Source: Altererythrobacter sp. CAU 1644
GTDB taxonomy: Bacteria > Pseudomonadota > Alphaproteobacteria > Sphingomonadales > Sphingomonadaceae
Length of the DNA stretch: 64,000 bases
Assembly (NCBI RefSeq): GCF_029623755.1
Contig: NZ_CP121106.1
Location: 3,177,745 to 3,241,744, forward strand
Reading direction: 5' to 3'
Part shown: in pieces, positions 35,900-45,388 of the stretch
Numbering within the stretch: the first letter of the stretch is position 1
Layout: each line of letters starts with the position of its first letter
Notes under the pieces: generated by a model
Told to the model about the DNA's origin: nothing
The model's database searches: none
What the model saw: the letters and a program-made list of their open reading frames with translations, nothing else
Position numbers and translations under genes: made by a program

Positions 35900-35929
35900 A
35901 GGGGTGCCGCCGGCGACGGCCGCACCCCT
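35900..35929. terminator. Hairpin between the PuuD-like gene and kup
   Basis: Stem AGGGGTGC-c-GCC pairs with GGC-c-GCACCCCT around a six-base loop. It lies 19 bases after one gene and 12 bases from the stop of the convergent kup gene, so it can serve both. Only a weak T run follows. Confidence 0.6.
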
Positions 35930-35940
35930 TGATTTGCAAG

Positions 35941-37866
35941 CTAGAGCTCGACCTGGCTGCCGAGCTCGACCACTCGGTTGGTGGGCAATTTGAAGAAGTC
36001 CATCGCGGTCGCTGAATTGCGCAGCAGCCAGGCGAATATCTTCTCGCGCCAGATCGGCATCGCCGGGTTCTTCGACGGCAGCAGGGTCTGGCGGCTGAGG
36101 AAGAAGCTCGTCTGCATCATGTCGAACTCGCCACCGCAACGCTCCATGCTCTTGAGCCCCTGCGGAACATCGGTCGATTCCATGAAGCCGTAATGCAGCA
36201 CAGCGCGGTAAAAGCCATCACCAAGGTCATGATATTCGCACCGCTCGTTAGGATCGACGTAGGGAATATCGCCGATGTTCACCGTCAGGATGATCACCCG
36301 CTCGTGCAGCACCTTGTTGTGCTTGATATTGTGAAGCAAGGCCGAGGGCACGCCTGCCGTGCTCGATGCCATGAAGATCGCGGTCCCGGGCACCCTCGTG
36401 GCGGAATTCTTTGCTGACTTGGCAAAGATCTCCATCGGTAGCGCAACCTCACTCATCCGGTCGCGCATGAGTTTGCGGCCGCGCGCCCAGGTCGTGAGCA
36501 AGGTGAACAACACGAGGCCCACTACCAACGGGAACCAGCCGCCGTCAGGCACCTTGGCAAGATTGGCGGCGAAATAGGCCCCATCTACGATCAGGAAGAT
36601 CGCGACGACCGGGGCGGCGTACCACCACTTCCACTTCCACACCCCTACGAACAGGACACCCATCAGCAGCGTGTCGATCGTCACGGCGCCGGTCACCGCG
36701 ATGCCATAGGCCGACGCGAGGTTGGAGGAATTCTGGAATGTCAGTACCAGGATGATCACAGCGACCATCAGCGCCCAATTGACCACGGGAATGTAGATCT
36801 GGCCCCCTTCGGTCTCGCTAGTGTGGCGAATCGAGAGCCGCGGAATGTAGCCCATCTGGATCGCCTGGTGGGTGATCGAGAAGGCGCCGGAGATGACCGC
36901 CTGGCTGGCGATGAATGTCGCAGCCGTCGCGAGGAAAACAAGCGGCAGGCGCCATTGCTCGTTGGCGAGGAAGAAGAACGGGCTCTGAATCGCCTGCGCC
37001 GCTTCCTCGGCGGGCAGGCCGATGATCATCGCACCCTGCCCGAAATAATTGAGCAGCAGGCACGGCATGACAAAGCCGAACCACGACAGGCGCATCGGGC
37101 CGCGTCCGAAATGCCCCATGTCCGAATAGAGCGCCTCCGAACCTGTGACCGCGAGCACGACTGAGCCTAGGGCGAGAAATGCCAGGGTGCCGTCCAGGAT
37201 GAAGAAATTGACCGCGTGATAGGGATTGAGCGCCCAAAGGATCTCGGGCGTTTGAACGATCTGCCAACTGCCCATGCCGGCGATCACGAGGAAATAGACG
37301 ATCATGACCGGGGCGAAGAGCGCCCCAACCTTGGCCGTGCCGCGCTTCTGCAGGATAAACAGGAAGATCAGCAGGACCAGCGCGATCGGGATCACCAGCC
37401 GGTCGAGGCGATGGTCGACGACCGTCAGGCCCTCGACCGCCGAGAGCACCGAAATCGCCGGCGTGATCATGCTGTCGCCATAGAACAGCGAGGTCGCAAA
37501 GACCCCCAACAGCACCGCCATCCACCCGTATCGCGAGCGGCTGATATGGCGCGAAATCAGCGCTACGAGCGCCAGCGAGCCGCCCTGCCCTTTGTTATCG
37601 GCCCGCATCAGGATGGTGACGTACTGGATCGAGACGACAAGCGTCATCGACCAAAAGATCAGGCTGATCACACCGAGAACGTGCGCCGTATCGAGCGCCA
37701 GGGGGTGTGGACCGACAAAGGTCTCACGGAAGGCGTACAGCGGGCTGGTGCCAATATCGCCGAAGACGATACCGATAGCACCGACCGCCAGCGCAGCTTT
37801 CGAAGCGCTGTGGCCGTGTCCACCTGCGTGGCGCGGCGATTCCTGCTGGTCTGATGCTTCGCTCAT
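35941..37866 (-). CDS. kup: Potassium uptake protein Kup
   Basis: A 641-residue inner-membrane K+/H+ symporter of the KUP/HAK family. About 12 membrane segments fill residues 25-470, beginning with [21 protein letters not shown], the family signature. The cytoplasmic C-terminal domain (about 470-641) is complete. Length fits (about 620-640). The His-rich N-terminus (RHAGGHGHS) is a small oddity. It is a single gene between two hairpins. Confidence 0.95.
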   Translation of the reverse strand: MSEASDQQESPRHAGGHGHSASKAALAVGAIGIVFGDIGTSPLYAFRETFVGPHPLALDTAHVLGVISLIFWSMTLVVSIQYVTILMRADNKGQGGSLALVALISRHISRSRYGWMAVLLGVFATSLFYGDSMITPAISVLSAVEGLTVVDHRLDRLVIPIALVLLIFLFILQKRGTAKVGALFAPVMIVYFLVIAGMGSWQIVQTPEILWALNPYHAVNFFILDGTLAFLALGSVVLAVTGSEALYSDMGHFGRGPMRLSWFGFVMPCLLLNYFGQGAMIIGLPAEEAAQAIQSPFFFLANEQWRLPLVFLATAATFIASQAVISGAFSITHQAIQMGYIPRLSIRHTSETEGGQIYIPVVNWALMVAVIILVLTFQNSSNLASAYGIAVTGAVTIDTLLMGVLFVGVWKWKWWYAAPVVAIFLIVDGAYFAANLAKVPDGGWFPLVVGLVLFTLLTTWARGRKLMRDRMSEVALPMEIFAKSAKNSATRVPGTAIFMASSTAGVPSALLHNIKHNKVLHERVIILTVNIGDIPYVDPNERCEYHDLGDGFYRAVLHYGFMESTDVPQGLKSMERCGGEFDMMQTSFFLSRQTLLPSKNPAMPIWREKIFAWLLRNSATAMDFFKLPTNRVVELGSQVEL

Positions 37867-37910
37867 GGCAAAGGATTTCCCGAATGCACCCGGTACTGCC
37901 CTACTCAGTT

Positions 37911-37954
37911 GAAAACAAAACCGCCCGCCGTCAGGGGCGCGAAGCGGCGGCGCT
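37911..37954 (-). terminator. Terminator after the ccm operon
   Basis: On the minus strand a GC-rich stem (CGCCGCCG with CGGCGG-GCG, one bulge) is followed by TTTTGTTTTC. It lies about 30 bases after the ccmI stop, the end of the leftward ccm operon, and upstream of kup. Confidence 0.55.
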
Positions 37955-37983
37955 TAGCACCAGCCCCAGGGAGGCGCAACAAA

Positions 37984-38628
37984 TCACTGGAGCGCACCGC
38001 TCGCTTCGAGTTCGGCGATAAGCCCGTCCATTCGCTCTATCCGCGAGCGTAGTTCGTCGGTCCATGGAGCGTCTGCCGGCGAAGCCTCCAGCAATCGATT
38101 CCAGACGTCACGCGCTCCCCGCAGGTCGCCCGACCGCAGCAAGGCCGCTCCGAGAAAGAAGGACGGCCCCGGGTGACCGGGCAGTACCGCTTCGGCGCGC
38201 GCATATGCCTCGGCCGCCGCCGGTGTCACATTGCCCCCGGCATGTTCGACCAGCGCATTGCCGAGCGCCAACCAGCCCTCCCCGTCCGCTCGCGTATCGC
38301 CAAGCCGACCCTTGAGCAGCCCGGCCGCGGTCTTGTAGTCTCCTCGGCGCGCAAACCCGTCCGACAGGATGAGATAATCCGCCGGAGGCTGGGTCGAATC
38401 GAACAGCGCCCGTCGCGCTTCGATGATCGCCTCGCCCGAACGGGTCTCTTCGGGCGCACTCGCCTTGGGCGAGGACGCGAGATCGGGCGAGCCTTGCCAC
38501 GCATAGCCGGCGAGGCCCAACGTCAGGACCGCGCCCAGCGTACTCCAGCCGCTCCGCTCGATTCGCAGGACGGTAGCGGCAACGATAAAGGCGGCCGCAG
38601 CCAGAGATATGATCGCAACCCAGTTCAT
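37984..38628 (-). CDS. ccmI: Cytochrome c biogenesis protein CcmI/CycH-like
   Basis: A 214-residue protein with two N-terminal membrane helices (about 3-20 and 29-46) and TPR-like repeats in the periplasmic part (DYLILSDGFARRGDYKTAAGLL, AYARAEAVLPGHPGPSFFLGAAL). CcmI chaperones apocytochrome c to the heme ligation complex. It is shorter than the two-domain enterobacterial form. The ATG at 38628 overlaps the ccmH stop (ATGA). It is last in the ccmC-D-E-F-G-H-I operon. Confidence 0.86.
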   Translation of the reverse strand: MNWVAIISLAAAAFIVAATVLRIERSGWSTLGAVLTLGLAGYAWQGSPDLASSPKASAPEETRSGEAIIEARRALFDSTQPPADYLILSDGFARRGDYKTAAGLLKGRLGDTRADGEGWLALGNALVEHAGGNVTPAAAEAYARAEAVLPGHPGPSFFLGAALLRSGDLRGARDVWNRLLEASPADAPWTDELRSRIERMDGLIAELEASGALQ

Positions 38629-39047
38629 GCCGCATCGCGCTTCGCAGGCTTGCGCGACATGCGGCGCCACAGGATCGCGACGGCGAGCAGCAGCACGATG
38701 AGGGGTAGCGCGAAGAGCGGCCAGGTCGTGGCGCTCATAACCGGTTCGTAGCTGACATAATCGCCATAGCGCTCGACCAGCCATGCGCGGATTGCCTCGG
38801 GCTCCTCGCCCGCCTCGATGCGCGAGCGGACCTGATGACGCATATCGCCTGCCATCGGAGCATCGCTGTCGGCAATCGACTGACTCTGGCACTTGAGGCA
38901 GCGCAGGGTTTCCATCAGCTCGCGCGCGGCGGCTTCCTGCGCCGGATCGTCAAGCTGGCGATAGGCATAGGGCGCGGGCGGCAGTTGGTCCTGTGCCGCA
39001 ACCGGGGTGACGAGGAGGGCCGCAAGGAGAACGAGCAGGAACCTCAT
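38625..39047 (-). CDS. ccmH: Cytochrome c maturation protein CcmH
   Basis: A 140-residue thiol reductase of the heme ligation complex, anchored in the inner membrane with a periplasmic CXXC. The signal sequence is residues 1-18. The motif LRCLKCQSQSIADSDAP is canonical, and one membrane helix lies at about 108-127. It keeps apocytochrome CXXCH cysteines reduced. Overlaps with ccmG and ccmI are four bases each. Confidence 0.93.
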   Translation of the reverse strand: MRFLLVLLAALLVTPVAAQDQLPPAPYAYRQLDDPAQEAAARELMETLRCLKCQSQSIADSDAPMAGDMRHQVRSRIEAGEEPEAIRAWLVERYGDYVSYEPVMSATTWPLFALPLIVLLLAVAILWRRMSRKPAKRDAA

Positions 39048-39571
39048 TCCTCCGCCTCCCGCAATTTCTCTAGCAGTTCCGGCACATTCTCGGCGCGGAT
39101 GTCGCCGATATGCTGGTATCGGATCATGCCATTGCCATCGATAACGAAGGTTTCGGGCACCCCGGATGAGCCGATCTCGAATTGTATTTCACTCAGATCG
39201 TCCGCCGCGATGCGGGTGTAGGGATTGCCATGGGTTGCAAGGAAGCGTGCGACGTCTTCGGGCTTGTCGCGGATCGCTATGCCGACGATCTCGGCACCCT
39301 GCTGCTGGAGCGCCTCGAGCTGAGGCGCCTCCGCGATACAGGGGATGCACCAGCTCGCCCAGATATTGAGCAGCTTGGGCTTGCCATCCTTGAAGTCGGC
39401 CAGCGACGCACCCGGCCGATCAGCGGTGGCCGCGCGCAGATTGAATTGCGGCAGCGGCTTGCCGATCATGGCCGACTGGACGAAGTCGTTCTTGGGCTGG
39501 CTGAGCTGATAACCCGCGATGCCCAGAAACAGCGCAAACAGCAGCAAGGGAAGCCATAAGGTCCAGCGCAT
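39044..39571 (-). CDS. ccmG: Thiol:disulfide interchange protein CcmG/DsbE
   Basis: A 175-residue membrane-anchored thioredoxin-fold protein. The anchor is residues 4-22. The active site is WCIPC in LLNIWASWCIPC, and the cis-proline loop GSSGVPETFVID is present. It supplies electrons to the ccm pathway. It overlaps ccmF by one base and ccmH by four. Confidence 0.94.
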   Translation of the reverse strand: MRWTLWLPLLLFALFLGIAGYQLSQPKNDFVQSAMIGKPLPQFNLRAATADRPGASLADFKDGKPKLLNIWASWCIPCIAEAPQLEALQQQGAEIVGIAIRDKPEDVARFLATHGNPYTRIAADDLSEIQFEIGSSGVPETFVIDGNGMIRYQHIGDIRAENVPELLEKLREAEE

Positions 39572-41529
39572 TATCCGTCCTCCAGCGCGGCAATTTCGCT
39601 GCGGCGCTCATCTCCGCGGCGACGCACCTCGCGTCGTCTGAGGTCGGTGGTGACGCGTCCGATGATGGCGAGCACGCCGCCGAGCGCCACAAGCAGGCCG
39701 CCATACCAGATCAGCGTGACGAACGGCTTCCACCACAGGCGGAGCTGCCAGCGTCCGTCGTCCGAACGATCGCCCAATACCGCGTAGAGCTGACCGTCCC
39801 AGCGAGTCAGCAGGGCGCTCTCGGTGGTCTGCTGCACCGGGGCCCAAAACTGGCGCGATTGCGGATCGAGCCTGATGCCCTCACCACCGCCGCGCGCGGC
39901 GATCAGGTGCGCTTCCAGCGCGGTCCAATTTGGCCCGGCGACCGGATCGATCCCGTTTAGCGTCACGGTCCAATCGCCGATTTCGGTGCTTTGCCCGGGA
40001 GCAACGGCCACCAGGTGCTCCTCGGTAAACGCGCTCTCGCTCGCCATGCCGAACAGCGCCACCGCGATGCCGAAATGCGCGACGACCATCCCCCAAGTCG
40101 CAATCGGAATGCGAGTGATCCGCCGTCCGCGCAGCGGCCAGAAGCTGGCGATGGCGAGCCCGATCGCTATCGCGAGGCCTAGCAGCGGCAGCACATCCAC
40201 ATCGCCCAGCAGGCTTGCCACAACCGCGACTGTGACGATCAGCGCAGCCAGGATCGCGACCGGCAGCTTGACCCGCTCCCAGCTGTCGCCACGCCAGCGC
40301 AGCAGCGGCCCGACTGCCATGACCAGCAACATCGGGATCGCGAATATCGCGCCGACAGGATTGAAATAGGGTGGTCCCACGGAAACGCGCACATCGAAGG
40401 CTTCGGTTAGCAAGGGATAGAGCGTGCCAAGCAATACGATACCGAGGATCGCGCTGAGCATGACGTTATTGAATACCAGCGCACCCTCACGGCTCAGCGG
40501 TTTGAACCGCTGCCCCTCGCTGACCGAGCCGGCCCTGAGCGCAAAGATCAAGAGCGCACCACCGATATAGATTGTGAGAAGCGCGAGGATGAAACTGCCG
40601 CGCTCCGGATCGACCGCGAAAGCGTGTACGCTGGTGAGAACGCCGGACCGCACCAGGAAGGTGCCGACCATGCTCATCGAGAAAGCGACCACGCCCAGCA
40701 TGATCGTCCAGGCCCGCAAGGCATCCCGCGCGGCGAGCACGCTCGCCGAATGAAGCAGCGCCGTTGCCGCAAGCCACGGCATCAGCGACGCGTTCTCGAC
40801 CGGGTCCCAGAACCACCAGCCACCCCAGCCCAGCTCGTAATAGGCCCAGTAACTGCCCGCGGTGATACCGATCGTCAGGAACACCCAGGCGCCGAGCACC
40901 CACGGGCGCATGACTCGCGCGAACTCGGGCGTCACCATACGCGTTACCAACGCACCGACGGCAAAACTGAAAGCGACCGAGAGGCCGACATAGCCGATGT
41001 AGAGCGTCGGCGGATGGAAGGCCAAGCCGATGTCTTGCAGCAGCGGGTTGAGGCCCATGCCTTCGGGGGCCGGCACGGGCAACCGCTCGAATGGGTTCGA
41101 ACTGAATATCAGGAAGGCGTAGAAACCCAGCGCCACAAATCCCTGTGCCGCCAGCGTGGCCTGCATGGTCCGCTCTGGCAGTCGCCGTTCGAGCCAGGCG
41201 ATCAACGCCCCAGCAAGTGACATCACCGTCACCCACAGCAACATCGAGCCCTCATGGTTGCCCCATGCACCGGATAGCTTGTAAATCATCGGTTTGAGCG
41301 AGTGCGAGTTGGTCGCGACCAGTTTCACGGAAAGGTCCGTGATCGCAAAAACCCACAGCAACATGGCGAATGCAAAGGCGGCCAGCAGCCCCTGGAGGAT
41401 GGAGGCAGGCCTCACGAGGCGGGCCAGTGGCCCGTCAATCTCGCGTTGCGCGGCGATACCACCAAACAATTGCAGGGCAGCAAGTGCGGCGGCCAGCCAC
41501 AGCGCGGCAAGGCCGAGTTCCGCGATCAC
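39571..41529 (-). CDS. ccmF: Heme lyase subunit CcmF
   Basis: A 652-residue polytopic membrane protein, the core of cytochrome c heme lyase. About 14-15 membrane segments are expected. The tryptophan-rich WWD motif is visible as GWGGWWFWDPVENASLMPW, together with NHEGSMLLWV. Periplasmic heme-ligand histidines are expected by family. Overlaps with ccmE and ccmG show a tight operon. Confidence 0.95.
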   Translation of the reverse strand: MIAELGLAALWLAAALAALQLFGGIAAQREIDGPLARLVRPASILQGLLAAFAFAMLLWVFAITDLSVKLVATNSHSLKPMIYKLSGAWGNHEGSMLLWVTVMSLAGALIAWLERRLPERTMQATLAAQGFVALGFYAFLIFSSNPFERLPVPAPEGMGLNPLLQDIGLAFHPPTLYIGYVGLSVAFSFAVGALVTRMVTPEFARVMRPWVLGAWVFLTIGITAGSYWAYYELGWGGWWFWDPVENASLMPWLAATALLHSASVLAARDALRAWTIMLGVVAFSMSMVGTFLVRSGVLTSVHAFAVDPERGSFILALLTIYIGGALLIFALRAGSVSEGQRFKPLSREGALVFNNVMLSAILGIVLLGTLYPLLTEAFDVRVSVGPPYFNPVGAIFAIPMLLVMAVGPLLRWRGDSWERVKLPVAILAALIVTVAVVASLLGDVDVLPLLGLAIAIGLAIASFWPLRGRRITRIPIATWGMVVAHFGIAVALFGMASESAFTEEHLVAVAPGQSTEIGDWTVTLNGIDPVAGPNWTALEAHLIAARGGGEGIRLDPQSRQFWAPVQQTTESALLTRWDGQLYAVLGDRSDDGRWQLRLWWKPFVTLIWYGGLLVALGGVLAIIGRVTTDLRRREVRRRGDERRSEIAALEDG

Positions 41530-41996
41530 TCGAGACCTACCGTTGTCTCTTCGGCCATCTTGGCCGCCTGGTGCTGGTCCATTTCCTGCAATTCGCGCGG
41601 GACGTAGTTTTCGTCATGCTTGGCCAGCAGATTGGTCGCGACGAATGTGCCCTGGGCGTCGAGCGACCCTTCGGCGACAACGCCCGAGCCTTCGACAAAC
41701 AGGTCGGGGACGATTCCGCGGTAGGTCACGGGCACCTGCGCCTGGTCCTGGTCGGTAACGGTGAACGCGATGGTGACGCCGTCTTCCATCGTTGCCAGCG
41801 TGCCCTCGGCCACCATGCCGCCCAGCCGTACTGCCTGCCCCACAGCGGGCGGGTTCTCGATCATCTGGGCGGGAAGGTAGAAGTAATTGGCCTGGTTGCG
41901 CAGCGACCATGCCGCCAGCAATCCCGCTGCAAGCAAGGCTACCAGAGCGATTACCACGAGCACCAGTCGCTGATGTTTCGGTTTGAGTGCGCTCAC
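41526..41996 (-). CDS. ccmE: Heme chaperone CcmE
   Basis: A 156-residue periplasmic heme carrier with one N-terminal membrane anchor (about residues 10-30). The covalent heme-binding His is in LLAKHDENYVP. The start is a GTG at 41996 that overlaps the ccmD stop (GTGA); no ATG gives the correct N-terminus. The end overlaps ccmF by four bases. Confidence 0.93.
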   Translation of the reverse strand: MSALKPKHQRLVLVVIALVALLAAGLLAAWSLRNQANYFYLPAQMIENPPAVGQAVRLGGMVAEGTLATMEDGVTIAFTVTDQDQAQVPVTYRGIVPDLFVEGSGVVAEGSLDAQGTFVATNLLAKHDENYVPRELQEMDQHQAAKMAEETTVGLE

Positions 41997-42136
41997 CTGC
42001 GTTTGACCTCGTCGCGGCGCTTCTCGGCGCGTTTCATGGCTATCCAACTCCACCCGACCATCGCCAGTGTCCCACCGACACCCACGGCGTAGGCGGCGAT
42101 GACGAAATTCCATTGGTCGAGCGCTTCGTAGGTCAT
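41993..42136 (-). CDS. ccmD: Heme exporter accessory protein CcmD
   Basis: A 47-residue gene that is easily missed. It encodes MTYEALDQWNFVIAAYAVG, then one membrane helix to about residue 33 and a basic tail (MKRAEKRRDEVKRR), the classic CcmD plan. It starts four bases inside the end of ccmC and its stop overlaps the ccmE GTG. CcmD helps release holo-CcmE from the CcmABC complex. Confidence 0.9.
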   Translation of the reverse strand: MTYEALDQWNFVIAAYAVGVGGTLAMVGWSWIAMKRAEKRRDEVKRR

Positions 42137-42855
42137 GCCGCCTCCATCGCCTTGCGGCGCAGGCGCGCCTCCGCCTGGAATTCCGCCAGCAGCGTTCGCA
42201 TCCGCGCCAGCACGACCCCACCAAACAGCAGCGAGAATCCGAGCACACCGACCATCATCGGGACGAGGAATTCGCTATCGATCGCACTCTTGCCCATGGT
42301 GATGCTCGGCGGCTGATGAAGCGAATTCCACCACACCACACTGCGGTTGATGATGGGGATATTGACCGCTCCGACCAGCCCGAAGATCGCCGGAATGCGG
42401 GCGGAGGCTCCGTCGCGCGCGGTAGCCTGAGATAGCGCGATGTAACCGGCATATAGGAAGAGAAGCACCAGCATGCTGGTCAGCCTACCGTCCCATACCC
42501 ACCAGGTACCCCAGGTCGGCCTGCCCCAGATCGAGCCGGTCGCTAGACAGATCGCCGTGAACACCATGCCGGGGACAGCGGACGCCCGCGCTGCAATTGC
42601 CGCCAGCGGATGTTTCCAGACCAGAAAGGCGAGGCTCGAAAGGGCGATCGCGGTCCACCCGCCCATGCCGAGCCAGGCGCTCGGGACATGCAGGTAAAGA
42701 ATCCGCACCGTCTCGCCCATCAGCCGGTCGGGCGGGACCACGAACAGGCCCCAATAAAGCGCACTGGCAGTCAGAATCGTCCCGCTCGCCAGCAGCAGCG
42801 GCGTCAGCCAGCTGGCAAGCGACAGGAATCGAGTGGGATTTGCGTAGCCGTGCAT
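42133..42855 (-). CDS. ccmC: Heme exporter protein CcmC
   Basis: A 240-residue membrane protein with six helices that loads heme onto CcmE. The WWD-type motif is present as GRPTWGTWWVWDGRLTSMLVL, and the histidine-bearing loop LYLHVPSAWLGMGG is intact. It is the first ccm gene here. The ABC subunits CcmA and CcmB are not adjacent and must be elsewhere. Confidence 0.95.
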   Translation of the reverse strand: MHGYANPTRFLSLASWLTPLLLASGTILTASALYWGLFVVPPDRLMGETVRILYLHVPSAWLGMGGWTAIALSSLAFLVWKHPLAAIAARASAVPGMVFTAICLATGSIWGRPTWGTWWVWDGRLTSMLVLLFLYAGYIALSQATARDGASARIPAIFGLVGAVNIPIINRSVVWWNSLHQPPSITMGKSAIDSEFLVPMMVGVLGFSLLFGGVVLARMRTLLAEFQAEARLRRKAMEAA

Positions 42856-42951
42856 GGGTTCTCTTTGGCCGTCGCTATTGCAGCGCCCGCCCCCCCTCGC
42901 AAGACCGCATTTCGTGCAAGCCGTGTTGCGTTACGCGGCCGTAGCCCTCGC

Positions 42952-44016
42952 TCAGCGGCCGATCAGCTTCTGCGCCATCTTGTCGGCGACCACATCGGGC
43001 GAAAACCCGCTAGTGTCCGACTCTTGCCAGATCTGCTCAAGCCGACCGGGAATCTGCGCGATCCGCTTGCGCACCTCGTTGATATCGCAGGGGTCGCCGT
43101 GCTGGCGGCACAGATATTCCATCGCCACCGAAATGATCCCGCCGGCGTTGATGACATAGTCAGGCGCGTAGAGAATCCCGCGTTCGGCCAGCACCTTGCC
43201 GTGATGCGCGCGCGCAAGTTGGTTGTTGGCACCGCCCGCGACGATCGGGGCTTCGAGCCGCGCAATACCCTCGTCGTCGAGAATGGCGCCGAGCGCATTG
43301 GGGCTGAACACGTCGCAGGCGACACCCATGATCGCGTCGGCCGCGACCGCCTCGCCGCCCAGCTCGTTGGCGAGCTTTTCGGCCCGATCGGCATTGACGT
43401 CGGCCAATGTCAGCTTGGCGCCATCCTTGGCGAGCAATCGAGCAACGCCGCCGCCTACGCTCCCGGTGCCCTGAACCGCGACATGAACGCCATCGACATT
43501 GTCCTTGCCCAGCTTGTGGCGGACTGCCGCCTTGATGCCGTGATAGATGCCCATCGCGGTAAACGGACCCGGATCGCCGCCAGCGGCGTCCTCACCCTCG
43601 ACCGGCAGGCCCGAAACATGCGGAGTGCGTTTCGATACGGCAACCATGTCGGCCTCGGTGATGCCGACATCCTCGGCAGTGACGTAGCGCCCGCCGAGCG
43701 AATCGACTGCATCGCCGAATGCTGCCAGCATCTCTGGGGTCTTCGTGCGATCCGCATCGGCGAGGATGACGGCCTTGCCCCCGCCCATCGGCAGACCGGC
43801 CATCGCGTTCTTGTAGCTCATCCCGCGGCTGAGGCGCAGCGCATCACGCATGGCACCGGCAGGATCGGCATAGTGCCAGAAACGCGTGCCGCCAGCGCCC
43901 GGTCCGAGATGGGTGGAGTGGAGCGCAATAATGGCAGTCAGGCCGCTCTTGGGATCGCGCACGAACTGTACCAGCTCGTGATCGTCGAAATCCGCTTCGG
44001 TCCAGAATGCCGGCAT
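42952..44016 (-). CDS. Glu/Leu/Phe/Val-type amino acid dehydrogenase
   Basis: A 354-residue NAD-dependent oxidative deaminase, most like leucine dehydrogenase. The catalytic Lys lies in GLPMGGGKAVIL, with GPGAGGTRFW before it, and the Rossmann motif is GTGSVGGGVARLL. Length fits leucine/valine dehydrogenases (about 350-360). It opens branched-chain amino acids for catabolism. The ATG at 44016 has AAGGGG upstream. It lies just downstream of the tRNA-His gene on the same strand. Confidence 0.88.
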   Translation of the reverse strand: MPAFWTEADFDDHELVQFVRDPKSGLTAIIALHSTHLGPGAGGTRFWHYADPAGAMRDALRLSRGMSYKNAMAGLPMGGGKAVILADADRTKTPEMLAAFGDAVDSLGGRYVTAEDVGITEADMVAVSKRTPHVSGLPVEGEDAAGGDPGPFTAMGIYHGIKAAVRHKLGKDNVDGVHVAVQGTGSVGGGVARLLAKDGAKLTLADVNADRAEKLANELGGEAVAADAIMGVACDVFSPNALGAILDDEGIARLEAPIVAGGANNQLARAHHGKVLAERGILYAPDYVINAGGIISVAMEYLCRQHGDPCDINEVRKRIAQIPGRLEQIWQESDTSGFSPDVVADKMAQKLIGR

Positions 44017-44067
44017 TGCGTAATCCCCTTGTTCGGCGCGGCGAACAGGCACTTTGAGTGGGGAAGA

Positions 44068-44145
44068 TGGGGCGATCGAGGGGTCTCGAACCCCCGACCT
44101 CCGGTACCACAAACCGGCGCTCTAACCAACTGAGCTACGATCGCC
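44068..44145 (-). tRNA. tRNA-His (anticodon GTG)
   Basis: Cloverleaf on the minus strand with encoded CCA (44068-44070). The acceptor arms GCGATCG/CGATCGC are perfect, with the extra G-1 opposite C73 that marks tRNA-His. The anticodon stem CCGGT/ACCGG holds loop TTGTGGT. Confidence 0.94.
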
Positions 44146-44346
44146 ACATGCCCCGGCCCGCTACCACAAAGGTGCCGCGCAAGCGGGGCTGATACGCGCC
44201 TTGGCCAGCCCGTCAAGGCTCACCGCAGCGGGGGCGAGCCTGTTGCACAAGAGCCCCCCTTTGAAAAGCAAAAACTGCGTGCATTCAGCCCAAACGTAAT
44301 TTTATTTCGCGCTTGCTGGCGGGGCCCTGTCGGCTATCTTGCCCCC

Positions 44347-44982
44347 ATGTCCGCAGCGGGCGAATCTTCTGCTGAAACCCTCCTGCAGCGCGGCGGCGTG
44401 CAGCGAGTGCCCAATGCGAAGATCGAGCTCTTTCAGCTCAAGGGGTTTCTTTCCTCCGGTCACTGCCGCGAACTGATCTCGTTGATCGACGCCAACCGGC
44501 GGCCCTCGACAATCGCGGACGATAATGGCGACGCCTATTTTCGCACCAGCGAAACCTGCGATCTCGAAGCCAGCGAGCCTGCCGTCCAGGAGCTTGAGGT
44601 TCTGCTTCAGTCACTTAGCGGAATCGATCCTGCACATGGCGAACCCTGCCAGGGCCAGCGCTACGCGCCCGGCCAGGAGTTCAAGCCGCACACCGACTAT
44701 TTCGCGCCTGACGGAGCCGACTACGCGAAATTCTGTTCCGTCGCCGGTCAGCGAACCTGGACTTTCATGATCTATCTCAATGAAGTCGAGGCCGGGGGTG
44801 CTACGAGATTCAAGGTTGTCGGAAAGACTTTCCAGCCGGAAACAGGTAAGCTCCTGTGCTGGAACAACCGGCGCCCCGATGGCAGCGTGAACCCGAATAC
44901 GCTCCATCATGGCATGAAAGTTCGTTCGGGCGTCAAATACGTGATCACCAAATGGTATCGCGAAAGAGAATGGGAATGGTGA
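44347..44982 (+). CDS. 2OG-Fe(II) oxygenase, prolyl 4-hydroxylase-like
   Basis: A 211-residue cytoplasmic dioxygenase. The iron ligands are visible as HTDYF (HxD) and the late His in TLHHGMKVRSGVKYVITKWYRE, whose basic residue binds 2-oxoglutarate. The fold matches P4Hc-type bacterial prolyl hydroxylases. The substrate is unknown; some bacterial relatives hydroxylate translation factor EF-Tu. Its stop overlaps the start of a DksA-type gene by one base (TGATG), so the two are co-expressed. Confidence 0.88.
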   Translation: MSAAGESSAETLLQRGGVQRVPNAKIELFQLKGFLSSGHCRELISLIDANRRPSTIADDNGDAYFRTSETCDLEASEPAVQELEVLLQSLSGIDPAHGEPCQGQRYAPGQEFKPHTDYFAPDGADYAKFCSVAGQRTWTFMIYLNEVEAGGATRFKVVGKTFQPETGKLLCWNNRRPDGSVNPNTLHHGMKVRSGVKYVITKWYREREWEW

Positions 44983-45305
44983 TGAGCGAATACACCGACA
45001 TGGCCGAGAAGCTCCGCGTCCGGCTCGAAGATCTGTTGCAGCGCGCCGAGGTTATCGAGGACGACCTGCGCCATCCGCTCGATGCCGACTGGAGCGAACA
45101 GGCGGTGGATCTGGCCGATGACGAGGCGCTGGAAGGCGTCGATGAAGTCCTGCGTGCGGAAATTCAGCAGATCAGGCTGGCGCTCCTGCGCATCGAGAAC
45201 GGCACCTATGGCACCTGCGCAATTTGCGGCGAGGACATTCGCCGCGAGCGACTGGAAGCTCGGCCGATCGCGACCCGCTGCATCAAGTGTGCCGAAGCGG
45301 CCTGA
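44982..45305 (+). CDS. DksA/TraR-type C4 zinc finger protein
   Basis: A 107-residue protein with an N-terminal coiled coil (about residues 3-60) and a four-cysteine zinc finger, CAICGEDI...CIKC (about residues 78-102). The plan matches short DksA/TraR proteins, which bind RNA polymerase through the secondary channel. It is shorter than E. coli DksA (151), and the acidic coiled-coil tip needs checking by alignment. It is coupled to the upstream oxygenase gene. Confidence 0.87.
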   Translation: MSEYTDMAEKLRVRLEDLLQRAEVIEDDLRHPLDADWSEQAVDLADDEALEGVDEVLRAEIQQIRLALLRIENGTYGTCAICGEDIRRERLEARPIATRCIKCAEAA

Positions 45306-45326
45306 TAGCAGCCAATTGAAACGAAA

Positions 45327-45350
45327 AAGGCGGCCCCGTCGGACCGCCTT
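45327..45350. terminator. Bidirectional terminator between dksA-like and rpmE
   Basis: Stem AAGGCGG/CCGCCTT, extended by CC/GG past one mismatch. It lies between two convergent genes; an A tract before it gives a T tract on the minus strand, so it best fits rpmE. Confidence 0.75.
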
Positions 45351-45388
45351 CCCCTTGCAGTACGAGACTGCGAAGCCTGTGTGTTCGC

